Numbered from the stretch's first letter, positions 22,678 through 35,149 are shown. The stretch: 64,000 nt of DNA from Podospora pseudocomata (GCF_035222375.1 NC_085889.1:4526001-4590000), one strand, 5' to 3'. A program made the numbers and translations. The notes: generated by a model not told the origin, from the sequence alone.

Positions 22678-23622
22678 GATGGCGTTGAGATAGCAGAGAG
22701 GCACGATGACTACCTAGGCAGACCTAGGGCTTTGAGTCTACGACGAAGCTAGAGCGGTCTCTATATAGTGCTGCGAAGACATTTCCTCACATGCTGTGCC
22801 TGAAAATGAGATACTTCGACCCTACAAGACTCTTTGAAGCCGGTGTGTAAGGTACCTAGTTCGGGCACCTGCCCTGGAGAACGAACAGCAATCTGTGAGC
22901 CTGTAGGAACCGGACTTGCAGCTCAAAACAGGCAGCTTCTCCGCATACCGAGCTGTCTCGACTGCCGGAAGGTGAGGAGGAACCGTGATCCACCGCCAGG
23001 TTCCTATTCCCACTCGCACTCGGGAAGGAACAGGCGCAGCAAAGCGAGCCATTCCGGAGATGTGTCAACCTTGCCGTAGGATAACGGCGGGTATACTTCC
23101 TAGATACTACCCGAACTGCCAGTCCACGAACAGTGATTCCATGATACTATGAACTTGAATGGACACTAGAAAAGTCTTGGTAGGGCTCAGCAATCGTCGG
23201 GTAGAGAAGGCTGATATCTACGCCTCTCTTCACACGACTGATGCATCCGGTGGTGCGTGAAGGGCGGGTCGTTGGCCTCTCGATATTGATTTTGCCAGGG
23301 TTCTGCTTCTACCGGAATTAGTAACCCATTGCTTTGGTAATCGGGGCGCGTAGGGCTGATAACCAATCATGATAGTCATCACCAAATGAAGGGACCTCGA
23401 TATGAGGTTTACTTGGCGGACCGAGTCACCGAAACTATTTGACAGTCGGATGAAGAATCCTCCCGCCCTGTGGCACAGCAGGGATACTCGTGAAATGTGC
23501 CACCATGCACTCCCGGCCGGTATGCTGGCCAGTGGCGTAGTCAGTCAAGATGCCTACGCTTGATTGGCAAACGGAGTTCGAATGGTTGGCAAATTTGATG
23601 TTCTATTCGACATGCTGGCAGC
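22678..23622. other. PKS promoter and MFS 3' flank
   Basis: A 945-bp gap between two minus-strand genes. It should hold the PKS promoter (right of 22677) and the MFS 3' end. No gene-like ORF is convincing: those at 22822-23079 overlap on both strands without protein character. No transcription-factor site is claimed. Confidence 0.5.
22761..22768 (-). promoter_or_regulatory. TATA-like box of the PKS gene
   Basis: CTATATAG, a palindromic TATA-like element, sits about 85-90 nt upstream of the chosen PKS ATG. Its distance suits a fungal core promoter with a leader of some 50-60 nt. Confidence 0.45.
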
Positions 23623-25505
23623 CTAGGCGCTCACATCCCCCTTTGCGGAATGCCTGCCCTGCAGTTTATGTTCGGAATCCAACTTCCTATCTAGGGTGTG
23701 GTGTTTCATGAAGAAGCTTGCCAATAAGCACGACGCTGAGAGACCTACCAACAGGCCGAATACACCATGAAACCCTTTCACATAAGACTCGAGTATCGCA
23801 TCCTTTGTGGGGCCGCTTTGCATGGCGTGGAGTCTCGCCACAAATGATTCTGCATCAACTGCAATGACGAGAGCATCAGCGACTTTCCTTTCTTCAAGTG
23901 CTCTCAGCAGCACATTTTGGAATGTTGTGCCGCCCAAGGCAACTCCCAAACACATGCCGAGTGTCCGCATAAACATGAACATGGTGACTGCATACGCGAC
24001 ATCAACTGTCTTGGCCATGGTCTGCGTAGCCACGTTGAGCGCGCTGAGCAAAAGTCCCTGGCCGATGCTGGAAACAAGCAAGATGAAGACAGTTGCTGCC
24101 ACTGAACGGTCTCGGTCCAAGAGGAATAACAGACCATTCCCCAATGTTGTCACTGCCAGCCCACCCCAAACAGCCCATAAAAATGACCCGAACCGTGTAA
24201 TCATCAGGCCTGTGACGATGCTGGCGGGGAAAAGAACCAGGTTTACCGCCACCATAATGACAGCCACTATTGTCGGGTTTATGGCCTTGATGGACTGGTA
24301 ATAGAACATGATGTAAAACAGGTGCGAGAAGAGCTTTGACGTTATTAGTGTGGGGCCCTCAAATAGGGGTTCAGGGGTGGGTGACGCACCAGAAATCCAT
24401 GAACTGTGGTGCAGATGTAAACAAGCACCGCAGACAGGCTGTTAAAGACTGAGACCCTCAAGAATGGGAAAGCAGGGACGCGTTTCTCATAAACCACCGT
24501 TAGCAACAGGCCAACCGCACCCACGATGATTGGCACAAGTGTTTGATAGGAGTTCCACGGAAATTGGATTCCTGCCCAAGTGAGCCCGACCAAGAAGCTT
24601 GAGATGCTGGCGATGAATAAAACACCACCAGCCCAGTCAACAGCGGCAAGGTTCTCCGCAAAAGTTCTCTTCTTCTCTGGCCTGAGATTGACTGTGAGAG
24701 GAACAATCAAGAGCCCAAGACAGCAGATGGGAAAGTTGATGTAAAAGAGCCACTGGTTTTGTTGTCAGCATTGCTGCCTCGTGAAAATGATCGATGAAAA
24801 CATACCCTCCATGTTGTGTGCTCAGTAATCACACCGCCAAGGACGGGACCACAGATGGCGCCTAAGCCCCAGGCCAACAAGGTGAAGTTGCCGTATTTTG
24901 GTCTCTGCCTGAGAGGCACAATATCCGACACGATGATGTAGGACATTGTCTGGATGCCACCGGCCCCAACACCTTGCAAGGTTCGGCCGGCCAGCAGCTG
25001 GGTCATGGTGTGGGATGTGCAACATACCACTGTCCCCACGGTAAAGAAAAGAAGCGACACCATGAGCAGCTCACGGCGACCAAAGATGTCAGACACGGCG
25101 CCAATGCAGGGAACAAGTGCTGCGTTGGCCAGCAGAAAAGATGTGCCTGTCCAAAAGGTTGCTGCAGACGTTCCGCCGAGTTCATGGGCGAGTGTCTGGG
25201 CTGCCGTGTCAGTGCCACTGCCATTTTTTGGTCAGGAGAGAGAACAAACAGGCAGTGCTGGAATCAGAATCATGACATCAACCTGACGGACAGTCAGCAA
25301 ATGCGCAGGGAGATGGCTGCTATGTGCTCACAGCAATGATGAAAGAGATAATGGACAGTGTCAACAGAATCATCCACTCCTGTCTCCCGGCCTTCCATGC
25401 GTTTAACTCTCCCCCCACCTGTTCGCTGCGTTCGACGCTAATCTGTTGGTCCGTTACGAGATGAGCTGGAGGTTGGCTGGCATCGTGGGGTGATTGCTGT
25501 GCCAT
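23623..25505 (-). CDS. MFS drug:H+ antiporter (DHA2, 14-TM) exporter, 556 aa
   Basis: Five exons: 25505-25332, 25282-25250, 25195-24806, 24752-24390, 24333-23623. All junctions keep phase 0 and introns are 49-56 nt. After a polar N-terminus come hydrophobic helices, the signature DIFGRRELLM loop (motif A) and RTLQGVGAGGIQ (motif C-like region) with GLGAICGPVLGGVIT, then six more helices. Length and helix pattern fit the 14-spanner DHA2 group that exports toxins and secondary metabolites across the plasma membrane. It lies between the PKS (same strand, 0.95 kb) and the divergent P450, so it most likely exports the cluster product or gives self-protection. The 33-nt second exon is supported by the match VDVMILIPALP to the first helix and in-frame joins on both sides. 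Confidence 0.93.
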
Positions 25506-26257
25506 TTTCGTTGCGATCGCTTAGAAACAAAAATCAGCATCGAATCAGACAAGAGGCAGAAGGACACCCACCATCGCCAGCAAAAGGGTGGTTGTCCTTG
25601 GCCTTGAAGTTATGTAGGATTGGGGCTGCTTTCTTGCTCGAAGATGCCTCGGCTTGGGTAAAGCTGCCATGATGACCAACAGTTTACAGTTTACTGCGTC
25701 TGCCAGATAAGGAAGGTTAACTCGGCAAAATAAATGAAAACACGGCGCAAGATATCTGTTGGCGAGTTTTGCCCCATCAGAGCATGCGTGGAACTCCCTA
25801 CCTCCATTCGGTGTCTCTGGAACACACGCGCGTGCAATGCAACTCGTGTGTGACGGTCCCGGAGAAGGCGCAAGGCGGTGGCTAGGAACCCATTGTGTTC
25901 GTTATCGGCCTGCGAAAGAGGTGATGTGGTGTGCCTGCTCGAGTATGGGTGGGCAAATAATCTATTACGCCACGCTAAGCCGTGCTTGCTAATGGACCAT
26001 GAGACACTGGGATGCGGCACAGAATACCTGACACAGTGCCGCATTTACTGTACTGAATGTCTCTCCCGCCGTCCTCGCCCGCCCGGGTTGCCAAGCAACC
26101 CCTCAGCCGACCCGACGAGAACCACGGCTGGAGTTGAAGAGATTGGAACACCGGACATATTGGCCCAGAGGCAAACCAGTACAGACGCCAGATCGCTCGA
26201 CAAGCTGCTTTTATCTTGAGCGCTCAATAGTCAACCCTTTGGCGACGAGACATCGAC
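25506..26257. promoter_or_regulatory. bidirectional promoter, MFS exporter / CYP505
   Basis: A 752-bp spacer between divergent start codons (MFS ATG at 25505, P450 ATG at 26258). This arrangement usually gives co-expression in fungal metabolite clusters. Short ORFs here overlap on both strands and have no protein signature. No regulator-binding motif is identified with confidence. Confidence 0.5.
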
Positions 26258-29200
26258 ATGGCCACGCACAATGTTGCTGTCGCCTTTGACAAACGGGAGT
26301 CTATCCCTGGTCCGTCACCGCTCCCACTGTTGGGGAATATTCGAGACATCGATGTCAAAAACACTGTTAGAAGTCTTAATGAGCTCGCTGACTCTTATGG
26401 TACGCCGAACTGCTTTTACAATAATGTTTCCCACTGTAGCTGAACCAAACACAGGACCGATCTACCGCTTGAAACTCGGGGTCGCCAATGTCATAATCAT
26501 TTCCAGCTATGGACTCATCAATGAAGTCTTGTCCCGGAAGGAGTTCATCAAGTATCCCGTTGGGACCGTGATGCGCATGAGAGACGTGATTCATGACAGC
26601 CTCATCACTGCCTTCCACCATGAGGAAAACTGGGCGATTGCACATCGCACCTTGGTTCCTGCTTTTGGACCCTTGGCCATCAAACAAATGTTTGGCGGTA
26701 AGTTCGGCCGCTGGTTCTCCAGGCTCTGCGTGCCATGACTAAAACAATTGTGGCAGAGATGCATGATATTGGCTCTCAGCTCGTGCAGAAGTGGATTCAT
26801 TCGGGGCCCATCACTGCTATCGACGTCGCGGCAGATTTGCAAAGTCTTGCGTTGGACACACTTGCGCTGTAGGTCTCTTCTCAGGTCTATTACCCAGGGC
26901 TGTTTGCGTGCTAAAAAACTGGGTCGAGATGTGCGATGGACACACGATTCAACTCCTTGTCTCGAGATGCGGATGAGCCGCACAAGCTCGTCAATGCCTT
27001 GAACGGCATATTTTCCGAAGTCACAGTGCGGGCTGCCAGACCAGCGTGGTTTACCAAGCTGCAGTGGTCTGCGAATCGCAAGTTCGACGAGAATAACGCT
27101 TTTCTCCGCAAACTCGCCCACGAGGTGATCAGTCACCGCAGAGCAAACCCATCCCAGAAGAAGGATTTGTTGAATGCCCTGGTGAACGGCAAAGACCCGG
27201 CCACAGGTAATTCCTTGACAGATGATTGCATCATAAACAACATGATGGCGTTTCTGATTGCTGGTATGTTTTGTTCCCGTCACTTATGTGTTTTCAGCTT
27301 TTATTGATGCTCTCGTGTTGTAGGATCAGAGACAACTGGCAATTTGCTTGCGTTTCTGCTTTACTACCTCCTGGCAAACCCAAAGGCATACGCAACGCTA
27401 CGAGAGGAGATCGATAGGGTGGTGGGGAGTGACCCTTTGGCCCCCGAGCATCTGAACAAGTTGCCGTACACCAAGGCTTGCCTGAGAGAAGCACTTCGGC
27501 TGCAACCTACGGTTCCCGTTCTAGCTGTCAAGCCAGTGGATGTAGATGGCCCGATCGTACTGGGACACAAGTGGGAGCTCGACGGACCGCAGACCATTCT
27601 TATTTTGCTTCACCATCTTCATCGAGATCCTTCTGTTTGGGGTGAGAATGCCAAAGACTTTAACCCTGAAAGAATGTTGGACAAGAACTTTGCGAAATTA
27701 CCGCCCAACGCATGGAAGGTTTGTCTACCCCTGACGCTCTTGCTCTTCAGTATTATCTAACATCGCCGATTTGCTTAGCCATTCGGAAATGGGCAACGAT
27801 CCTGTATTGGGAATGAATTCGCCTTCCAAGAAGCCACTATTGCCGTTGCACTTCTCTTTCAGAAATTCGACTTCTCATTCGCGGACCCGGATTACAAACT
27901 CACCATCAAACAAGCGGCAAGTATCAAGCCAGCAAACCTCTTTGTACACGCCAAACTAAGACCTGGAGTCGATGCATTGTCGACTAACCAGGGCGTTGTG
28001 CACGAGGACACCATCGGGAAACCCGCTCCAGCCACAGAGAACGTATTTTCAGGCGTCAATGACCTAAAACCGATCATTGTCTACTACGGTTCCAACATGG
28101 GAACATCAATGGAGCTTGCCAATAACCTGGCAAAGTCAGCTATTCAGCGAGGTTTCCAGTGCACAGCAGCGGCTCTTGATGAAGCCACCGGGAGTCTCAG
28201 GCCGGGAGTTTTGTCTGTATTCATCAGTTCGTCTTATGACGGACAGCCCACAAACAACGGGGCCAAGTTCATTGACTGGATCTCAGCATTGAGTCCAAAC
28301 TCCCTGACGGGGGTTGAATTTGTGGTTTTTGGGTGTGGCAACCGTAGGTTTTTCGTTTTACTGTTTTCCATCATACGGGCTAACCTAGAGGGAACAGGGG
28401 AATGGAGGGACACCTTTCAGCGTATCCCAAATCTTATCTTTGCTCTCTTGGAGAAACACGGTGCGATATCCATCGCGGCAAAGGGAAGTGCAGATGCTGC
28501 CGAGGGCGATGTGCTCGCCCAGTTTGTGACGTGGCAGGCCAGTGACTTTTGGCCGTGTGTTGCGAGCCTTCACGGCGTCGCTCCTGGAACCACAGATGAA
28601 GCATTGCGTGTTGCGGTTGTGCATCGCAAACCTACTTTTCAGTCTATTCAGACGGGTGTTAGCGCCATTGTGAAGAAGGTCTATCGGCTTACTGATGATC
28701 GAGTTCGACCGAAATACCATCTTGAACTTGAGCTTCCGGAGGGGCACAACTACGAGGTCGGCGGCTATCTCGAGATACTGCCGTGCAACCCCCTGGAGCT
28801 TGTCAAACGAGCGCTCAGAGCCTTGGGGCTCAAAGAGGACGATGTACTTGAATTACACAGCTCGGCTTCAACCCCGCTACCTACTGGTGTGCCACTCCTG
28901 GCAAAAGACCTCCTTTCTCACCATTTGGATCTGAACCAGCCAGCTACTGTCAAGGTATGTTTTGGTTCATGACATCGGCAGCTTGCTTGCTAACGAAAAT
29001 AGCAACTGGAGCTTCTCAGGGATCACTGCGAAGTGGCAGAGGACAAGCAGGCCCTGAACTCGATCCTCGAAGAAGGCAACAGAACCAATGTCTTGACTCG
29101 TCGTCCGTCTGTCCTTCAGATTCTAGAGGCTGTCAAGATTGGCAACCTTCCCATGTCCGCCCTAATAGGCCTCCTCCCACCACTCAAACCCAGACCTTAC

Positions 29201-29905
29201 TCTATTTCATCCTCGCCATTATCATCACCGTCAAGATGTACTTTGACTTGGTCCGTCTTGCAGCACCCAGGTCTATCCCATCCTCGGTTTAATCAAATCA
29301 CCACTTACGGCCTCGCTTCCAACTTCCTGTCTGCGCTCAAAGACGGAGATGCGTTGTCTGTTACAGTGAAACCCAGTCATGCCGCATTTCGGCCCGTTTT
29401 TTATGGACCTGGAGCGACACCCGTGATCATGGTTTGTGCTGGTGCGGGCCTTGCTCCTTTCAGGGGATTCTTGCAACACAGATTTGAGCTGTTGAGGCAA
29501 GGTTCAGTGCTTGAGACCAAAATGCCACCTGCCATGCTCTTTGTTGGCTGTCGGTCCCCTGCTGACAAAATCTACGCGGATACCTTGAGAGAGTGGGCTT
29601 TGGCTGCGAGAGTCGACATTTTCTACGCTTTCTCCCAAGACACAGAGAATACAGAGAGTGCAGGGTGCAAGTATGCTCAGGATAGACTTTGGCTGGAGCG
29701 AGTTCGGGTGATGGACCTGTGGGAACAGGGAGCAAGAATGTATGTTTGTGGCAGCAGGCTTGTGAACGAGGGTGTGAAGGACGTACTCAAAAGGATGTAT
29801 GTTGAGGGTGTGCAGAAGCAAAACGGCCAAGATCTTACGGAGGCGCAGGTTGAAGAGTGGTGGGCGAGTACAAGAAGGGACAGGTACGCGGTTGATGTAT
29901 TCTAG
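26258..29905 (+). CDS. self-sufficient cytochrome P450:NADPH reductase fusion (CYP505-like), 1083 aa
   Basis: Eight exons: 26258-26399, 26455-26697, 26757-26868, 26929-27263, 27324-27718, 27779-28343, 28398-28954, 29003-29905, all phase-consistent. P450 domain: proline hinge IPGPSPLPLLGN near 17-28, I-helix AGSETTG at 277-283 (Glu where many P450s have Asp), ExxR at 333-336, and heme ligand Cys418 in FGNGQRSCIG. The reductase follows: FMN-binding start YYGSNMGTSMELAN near 512 and FGCGNREW, then FAD motif RPYSISSSP, then the NADPH part CAGAGLAPFRGF and MYVCGSR, ending RYAVDVF. The family (P450foxy, fumonisin-pathway CYP505) hydroxylates fatty acyl or polyketide chains without a separate reductase. 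Divergent from the exporter, it is the likely tailoring oxidase. Two donors are GTAGGT rather than GTRAGT. Confidence 0.96.
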
Positions 29906-31119
29906 GCTGGGTGTGAACATAGAATCTTTGTGCTTATATTCACCCAAGTAGCAGAGTAAGGCACGCGTCAAGCGAGATTCGCCAGGTAGAGTTACACAAT
30001 ATTGCTTAATAGGTAACGTTAGGTATTATTTAGTGCTCTTTGGGGAGACTTTTGCCATGGCTTTCAGTCACTTCCAACTGGATATCCTCCGCTGTCATAC
30101 CTTGTGTACTTGCGTTGATAGCCCAAGCCTGTCCCGGACAACATCAAAGGACAATAGAAGTTTGAGCTGGGTCAAAGTCCTGGAGTCCACAAGTCAGCTG
30201 AGACTGTCATATTCTCCTTCAATCATGTTACCATGGAGTTTCATCAATCGATAGCTAGGTAGTTCAGTTTTGCCCCTTTGAGCCGCTCTTAGATCACGAA
30301 TCAATTCAAGGTACCTCACACAGTGCGCCTGTTCCGCTCAATTTGGTGTGGGTTGTAATGGCGTCTGATAAGTGCCTAGGTTGGGTGCCACTGAATAATC
30401 ACCCACAAGCAACGCACAAGGTAGATCGTACCACGCGTTCCGCCTATAAAGATGCCAAGGGGGGCACAGAGAACAGATTCCGAGGTTGTAGGCCCCAATT
30501 ACCTAGCCCTGTGTGCCCTCTTGGCGCACGGATCACGTCGGTTGGCGAATCATAGACATTTGTGATAACGTTATTACCTGGAACGAACGCTGTTCGCATA
30601 TAATAAATTTATGCTGTGCCACAGTGCGACCCGAGAAGGATTCTCAGAGTACGGCACCAGCAAGTCCTGCTCAGGTTGGGCCATGTTACGCGATTGGTCG
30701 GGCATGTAGTCATCATCAGTTTTCCGAAAACATTCCTCTCGTTCATGTTGTGACACCCTCAACTGCAACGAACTTCTGTTGTTTAACCGCCCCCTGTGCC
30801 GCAAAATGCCGCCACCAATGCGACAGTAAATGGGGCCTGTCGAAGGACCCTCCTTGTGCCGCTGGAAGCTGGATGAGATGGGACGTGGCAGTGTGTTTTT
30901 TTACGCTTCGAGAAGGCACAGCTGGATTTTCTTGTTTATTTGCGGCATCGAAGAAGAAGCAGAGACTTGGCAGGAGCAGAGTGCAGACTGACTTGAGAGT
31001 GTGTCTCTTGCCGGCTTTTTTACATATGGAAGGTAAAGAAACGGTTGATATCAGTAGTGCGTGAGGCCCAGGTTGGGATTACTCTTCTGCCCACTTTGAA
31101 GCAGTCACCAGCAATCGTG
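29906..31119. other. intergenic, CYP505 3' flank and receptor promoter
   Basis: About 1.2 kb without a supportable gene. Small ORFs (30033-30254, 30513-31064) show no family features. A missing upstream exon with a signal peptide for the CFEM-Pth11 gene could lie in the last few hundred bases, because the exon I start at (31120) has none. Confidence 0.45.
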
Positions 31120-32807
31120 ATGGAATCTCCGAACGGAGGGCAATCCTCTTTGGCAGCGGCTATTGCTGCTCTGCCATCTTGTGCTGTAGGCAGAAGCCCT
31201 TCCCTTCTTCCTTTGAGCCAATCGTCAAGACACTGACTTGCAGCTAGTTGGCCTGCATCCAAGCAGCCATGGCGAACTCGACATGTTCACCGCTCGATAA
31301 TGCCTGCCGGTGTACCAATGCAGCTTACAACGCTCAAGTTAGCCAATGTGTGCTTGGAAGCTGCACAATCAGGGAAGGGCTCAGTGAGACTTTTGTGCGC
31401 ACAGTTTGTCATGACATGAGATTCTGACAATAGAACAGCAACCCGAAATATTACGGCCGGTATCTGCGGCGTTGAGCCCTATGTCGACCATTCCGCCAAA
31501 GGAATCTTCATCGCCTTCACTGCCTTGACCACAGTCTTTGTCGGCCTTCGGTTTCTTGCGCGACAGGCGAGAAATGTTCACGTCTGGTGGGATGACGTTA
31601 TGAGCTTCGTGGGAGTCGTAAGTGTTGGGTTAATAATGTGCGGAAGTATGCGCTGACATGTAGCAAACAGGCTTCCGTGATTGCTCTTCTCGGAATCATG
31701 ATGAACTGTGAGTCTGGATTTCTCACCTCAATTCATTGTATTTTACTGACTCTTTCTCACGAAAAGTATATGAAATCGGCATGGGGTCCGATATGTGGTC
31801 CATTAAACATGAAAACATCACACGAATCTTCTTGTTGATGTGGGTGGCCATGTTTCTCTATGGTGTGGCCAGGACAGTTTCCAGAGTGTCCATTATGCTG
31901 TTTTATTTTCGCATCTTTGAGAACACCCCTGGCCGCCGTCTCAGGATTGCAGTTCTGGTTCTGGATGTTCTCAGCTGCTCTGCTCTGATCCTGCTGGTCC
32001 TCTTTCCGTGCCGCCCCATCAGTCACTTTTGGGACCGTTGGGATGGCGAGCACGAAGGGACCTGTCTTGACTTTTACGGCGAGGCAGTTGGCATCGGTAT
32101 CAAGGACATCATAGTCGATGTCATCATCATTACACTTCCTCTGCCTTGGATTTCCAAGTTGAACTTGAATCGCAAGAAGAAGATCATGAGTAGCATCTTG
32201 TTTTCTGTAGGACTTTGGTAAGCCAGCTTATGTCAAGTCTCGTACGAGTCTATGCTAATTATTCCCAGTGTTATTATTGTCAGTGCCGGCCGAATTGCTG
32301 TCGTGGACAAATTTGTTCACTCAACGAATCCCACTGGTAAGTCGCTGCATGATGACCCCTGAAATTGTTTGCAATCTAACATGTCATTCCAAAGTTGATA
32401 TGATGGATCTTGCAATCCTCTCTGTTGTTGAACTCTCACTCGGTATCATCTGTGCTTGTCTCCCGAGTGTAAAGCCACTGCTCAACTATCAAAACGTTCC
32501 GTTCCTAAAGTCCACCAGGGCTACCAAGGACTCCGCAACGCCAAAATATTACCCGGACTTCAGGAGTGGAAATTCAGGGCAATCTGGTGGCACTATCCAA
32601 AAGAAGATACGCGTCACGTACTCAACGGCTGCGACTGATAACAACAGCGCAGATAGAGACGAGAGTCCCTTGGTGATGCATCCGCATGGTCCGTATGTCC
32701 AACTTGAGAATATGGAATCCAGAGTGGGAACACCAAGGACAATGAATGATGGGAGACACCATCAAGACCCGGGCGTGATGCCGCCGAGGGGAGCTTATAT
32801 GGCGTGA
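31120..32807 (+). CDS. CFEM-domain Pth11-like seven-helix receptor protein, about 449 aa
   Basis: Seven exons: 31120-31185, 31248-31383, 31439-31617, 31671-31707, 31767-32217, 32269-32336, 32395-32807, all in phase. The N-terminus is a CFEM domain with Cys at 21, 25, 35, 42, 44, 56 and 61 and an eighth in AGICG. Helices of the fungal rhodopsin-like Pth11 fold follow (IFIAFTALTTVFVGLRFL, NITRIFLLMWVAMFLYG, VSRVSIMLFYFRIF, GIGIKDIIVDVIIITLPLPW, DLAILSVVELSLGIICACLP), then a polar cytoplasmic tail ending RGAYMA. CFEM-Pth11 proteins are plasma-membrane sensors of surfaces or small molecules in filamentous ascomycetes. The start is uncertain: no signal peptide precedes the CFEM, so a first exon may be missed. 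It lies between the P450 and the FSH1 hydrolase on the same strand; whether it belongs to the cluster is unknown. Confidence 0.85.
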
Positions 32808-33136
32808 TCGGTGTGAGGGTTAAGGCTGTATTACTAGCTTCTTTTTGTATTACAGAGCTATCGTGAAATAGTGAATATGGTCATTTTGTCTCTTGTATGT
32901 CTGACCATCACGTGGACTGAGTACCTACCTTACTCTTCAGGACCGTGTTCGAATGCAAGAATGCCACATGTCTGTTGTCAGATAAGTACGAAACCTCGGG
33001 CACTCTCACCCGGTGCCTGCTCGGTACGCAATTCAGCGCTGCGCAGCTGCTGCGCCGCTTCTGAGTGTATAAGAGAGCCCGTTCCCAGCTCCTAAATATC
33101 TGCAACCCTCAACCCCCATGCTCCTCACTCCATATC

Positions 33137-33949
33137 ATGTTGTCGCAACCAAACCCCAAGGTGTTCAAGATCCTTTGTCTTCATGGCATTGGAACTAACT
33201 GTGAGGTATGCTTTTTTATATCGTCATTGTGTTGTTGATGCCATGTCGCCCAAGACTAACAACCTGGAATCGTTCAGATATTGAAGCTCCAGACAGGTAA
33301 TTGAGGCCCCATGTTTCTGCAACACCCGCGCTGACTGATTCATGGCATAGCTTCCCTCCGCACACATTTACCGTCAGGATGCACATATGACTGGTATCCA
33401 GGACTCCATCCTAGCCCGCCTGCGCCTGGTATCAGAGAGGCGTTCGGAACCAGTCATCAGTGTTTCTCCTACTTTGATGGCTCAGCAAAAGGGGGTATGG
33501 AGGCAGTGGATAAACTGGTTGATCATCTCCTCACCCATGGCCCCTATGATGCCATTCTTGCTTTCTCGATGGGTGGTGCGTTGGCCGCAACCCTCTTGCT
33601 CCGACCAGACCAGCAAGACACTCAAGTCCGAGAAGCTAAGAGCAAGATCAAGAGTGTCGTTTTTCTTTCCAGTATCATGCCATCGGGCTGGGATGAATTG
33701 GAAAGCGGGAGAGTTACCTTTTTGAAGGCGAACAGGGTATCCGAGGAAAACAAGATTGCAATCCCTACTGTCCACGCTTGGAGCAACAAGGACGTGCATT
33801 ACCCTGGGATGGCGAAGCAGGTTATGAATATGTGTAAACAGGAGACCAGGGTGGAGGTGAAACATGGTGCTGGTCACGGAATTCCCAGTGTCCAGGGGGA
33901 AGCGTCCGAGCTAGCAAGGGTCATAACGCACATGCTAGAGAGACTTTGA
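33137..33949 (+). CDS. FSH1-family serine hydrolase (LovG-like trans thioesterase candidate), 228 aa
   Basis: Exons 33137-33205, 33278-33296 (19 nt) and 33351-33949 join in frame. It shows the alpha/beta-hydrolase start FKILCLHGIGTNCE (oxyanion strand), the nucleophile elbow AFSMGG with Ser102, and probable Asp177 (NKDVHYPG) and His205 (GAGHGIPS), a full triad in a protein of the usual FSH1 length. A TATA-like TATAAG lies at 33068-33073, about 65 nt before the ATG. FSH1 hydrolases such as LovG release and edit the chain on HR-PKSs that lack a TE. The PKS here has no release domain, so this is the best candidate release enzyme. The link is inference from co-location and family; it could also be a general esterase. 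Confidence 0.9.
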
Positions 33950-35149
33950 GAGGGTGTAGAAACAATTACTGGGAACAGCATAGCATACCAATATGAAGGC
34001 GTGGGGCTGAGGTTGAGAGACGTTGTGGATCATCAAACATCGAGTTCACAAGTTGCCAAGAAGACCACCCGAAACTAAGTACAGGAAAGGCGAAACGAGA
34101 GTGCGGGTGAGCATAAGCTCCTGTATATAAAATGAGCCGGAACCAAAGGTTGGTGGTCATGGGCCCAAACGCTCTGCCAACACACTTAGGTAGCTGGCAT
34201 GTGACTCAGGGATTCAGGGGCTTCGAGATGTCGAGGCGATGAGCCTTTTGTGTCTTAATTATGATGTTTAGCTACCGGCTTCCTATTATTTTTCCTGTTA
34301 TATCCGTGTTATTTCATCGAACTATCTTTTTATCTTTTACCCCTCACGAGAGGCGGCCTTATACGGTGCCAGTGCCACTATTGTATGCAAGCTTCAACCA
34401 ATGAGCGGGTAAGCAGTCTGTGATACCTGCGCTCTTGGTCTGCTGGGTCGCAACATAGTCGGCCTCCAGCTTTAGCTTTATACAAACATCACCTGCATTT
34501 TAAAAGGTGCGACTCAAAGTGGGCCAAGGCTTAAAAGCATTTCACGATAAACACGGCCAAAATAGGGCTTAGAAAGCTGTTTCGGTTTGGGCAAAAGAAG
34601 AATGGCGCCTATAATCCTTTAGGAAATGTTAGCGAATCGTAGGATACGACCGCTCCGTTTCTTCCTCCGATTTACGGGGGCCCTAAGGATATAATTAGGA
34701 TACTATACCCCTAGGAACTAAGCCTACCAGTAGATATATTTGGTTAGATACAAAGTTCGATAACGTTATCGATGATTGGAATCATGCGCCCCGGACTCCA
34801 GTGTAAGATTCCCCACCATTGTTGGATCCAGCAAATCGTAGGATGCGTACCGAAAGTTAGGTGGGGGATGGTGCCGTCTGCCATAACTGCGATCGGGGTT
34901 AGCCAGGCATATTCATCTTGAGTAAATGTTGGCTTAGAGCCTTTTGCTTTCCTTTGCAGGTCTTGCAGGCCTTTTGCAGCCTTTTCCTTTTATCCTTTTC
35001 ACGGCTTTATTCGCCTTTCTTCACCGCCCTGGTTATGACAGCCACATGTATTTCTAGCGGTTCAGTCACTCAGTTCGGTAGATTTAATCCATCACCTTCA
35101 CTTTCCCACAATAAATGCGCTTGCCCTGCACCCAGTCTAAGGGTTTGTC
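33950..35149. other. AT-rich gene-poor spacer at the right edge of the cluster
   Basis: No credible gene over 1.2 kb. From 34240 to 34760 the DNA is AT-rich with TA-rich stretches (ATAACGTTATCGATGATTGG, CCTATTATTTTTCCTGTTAT), like decayed repeat DNA. It separates the biosynthetic genes from the DUF7025 gene and may mark the cluster boundary. Confidence 0.5.

Noticed and set aside
23623-25505. MFS read as several separate genes
   Set aside because: All pieces join with canonical phase-0 introns into one 14-helix transporter.
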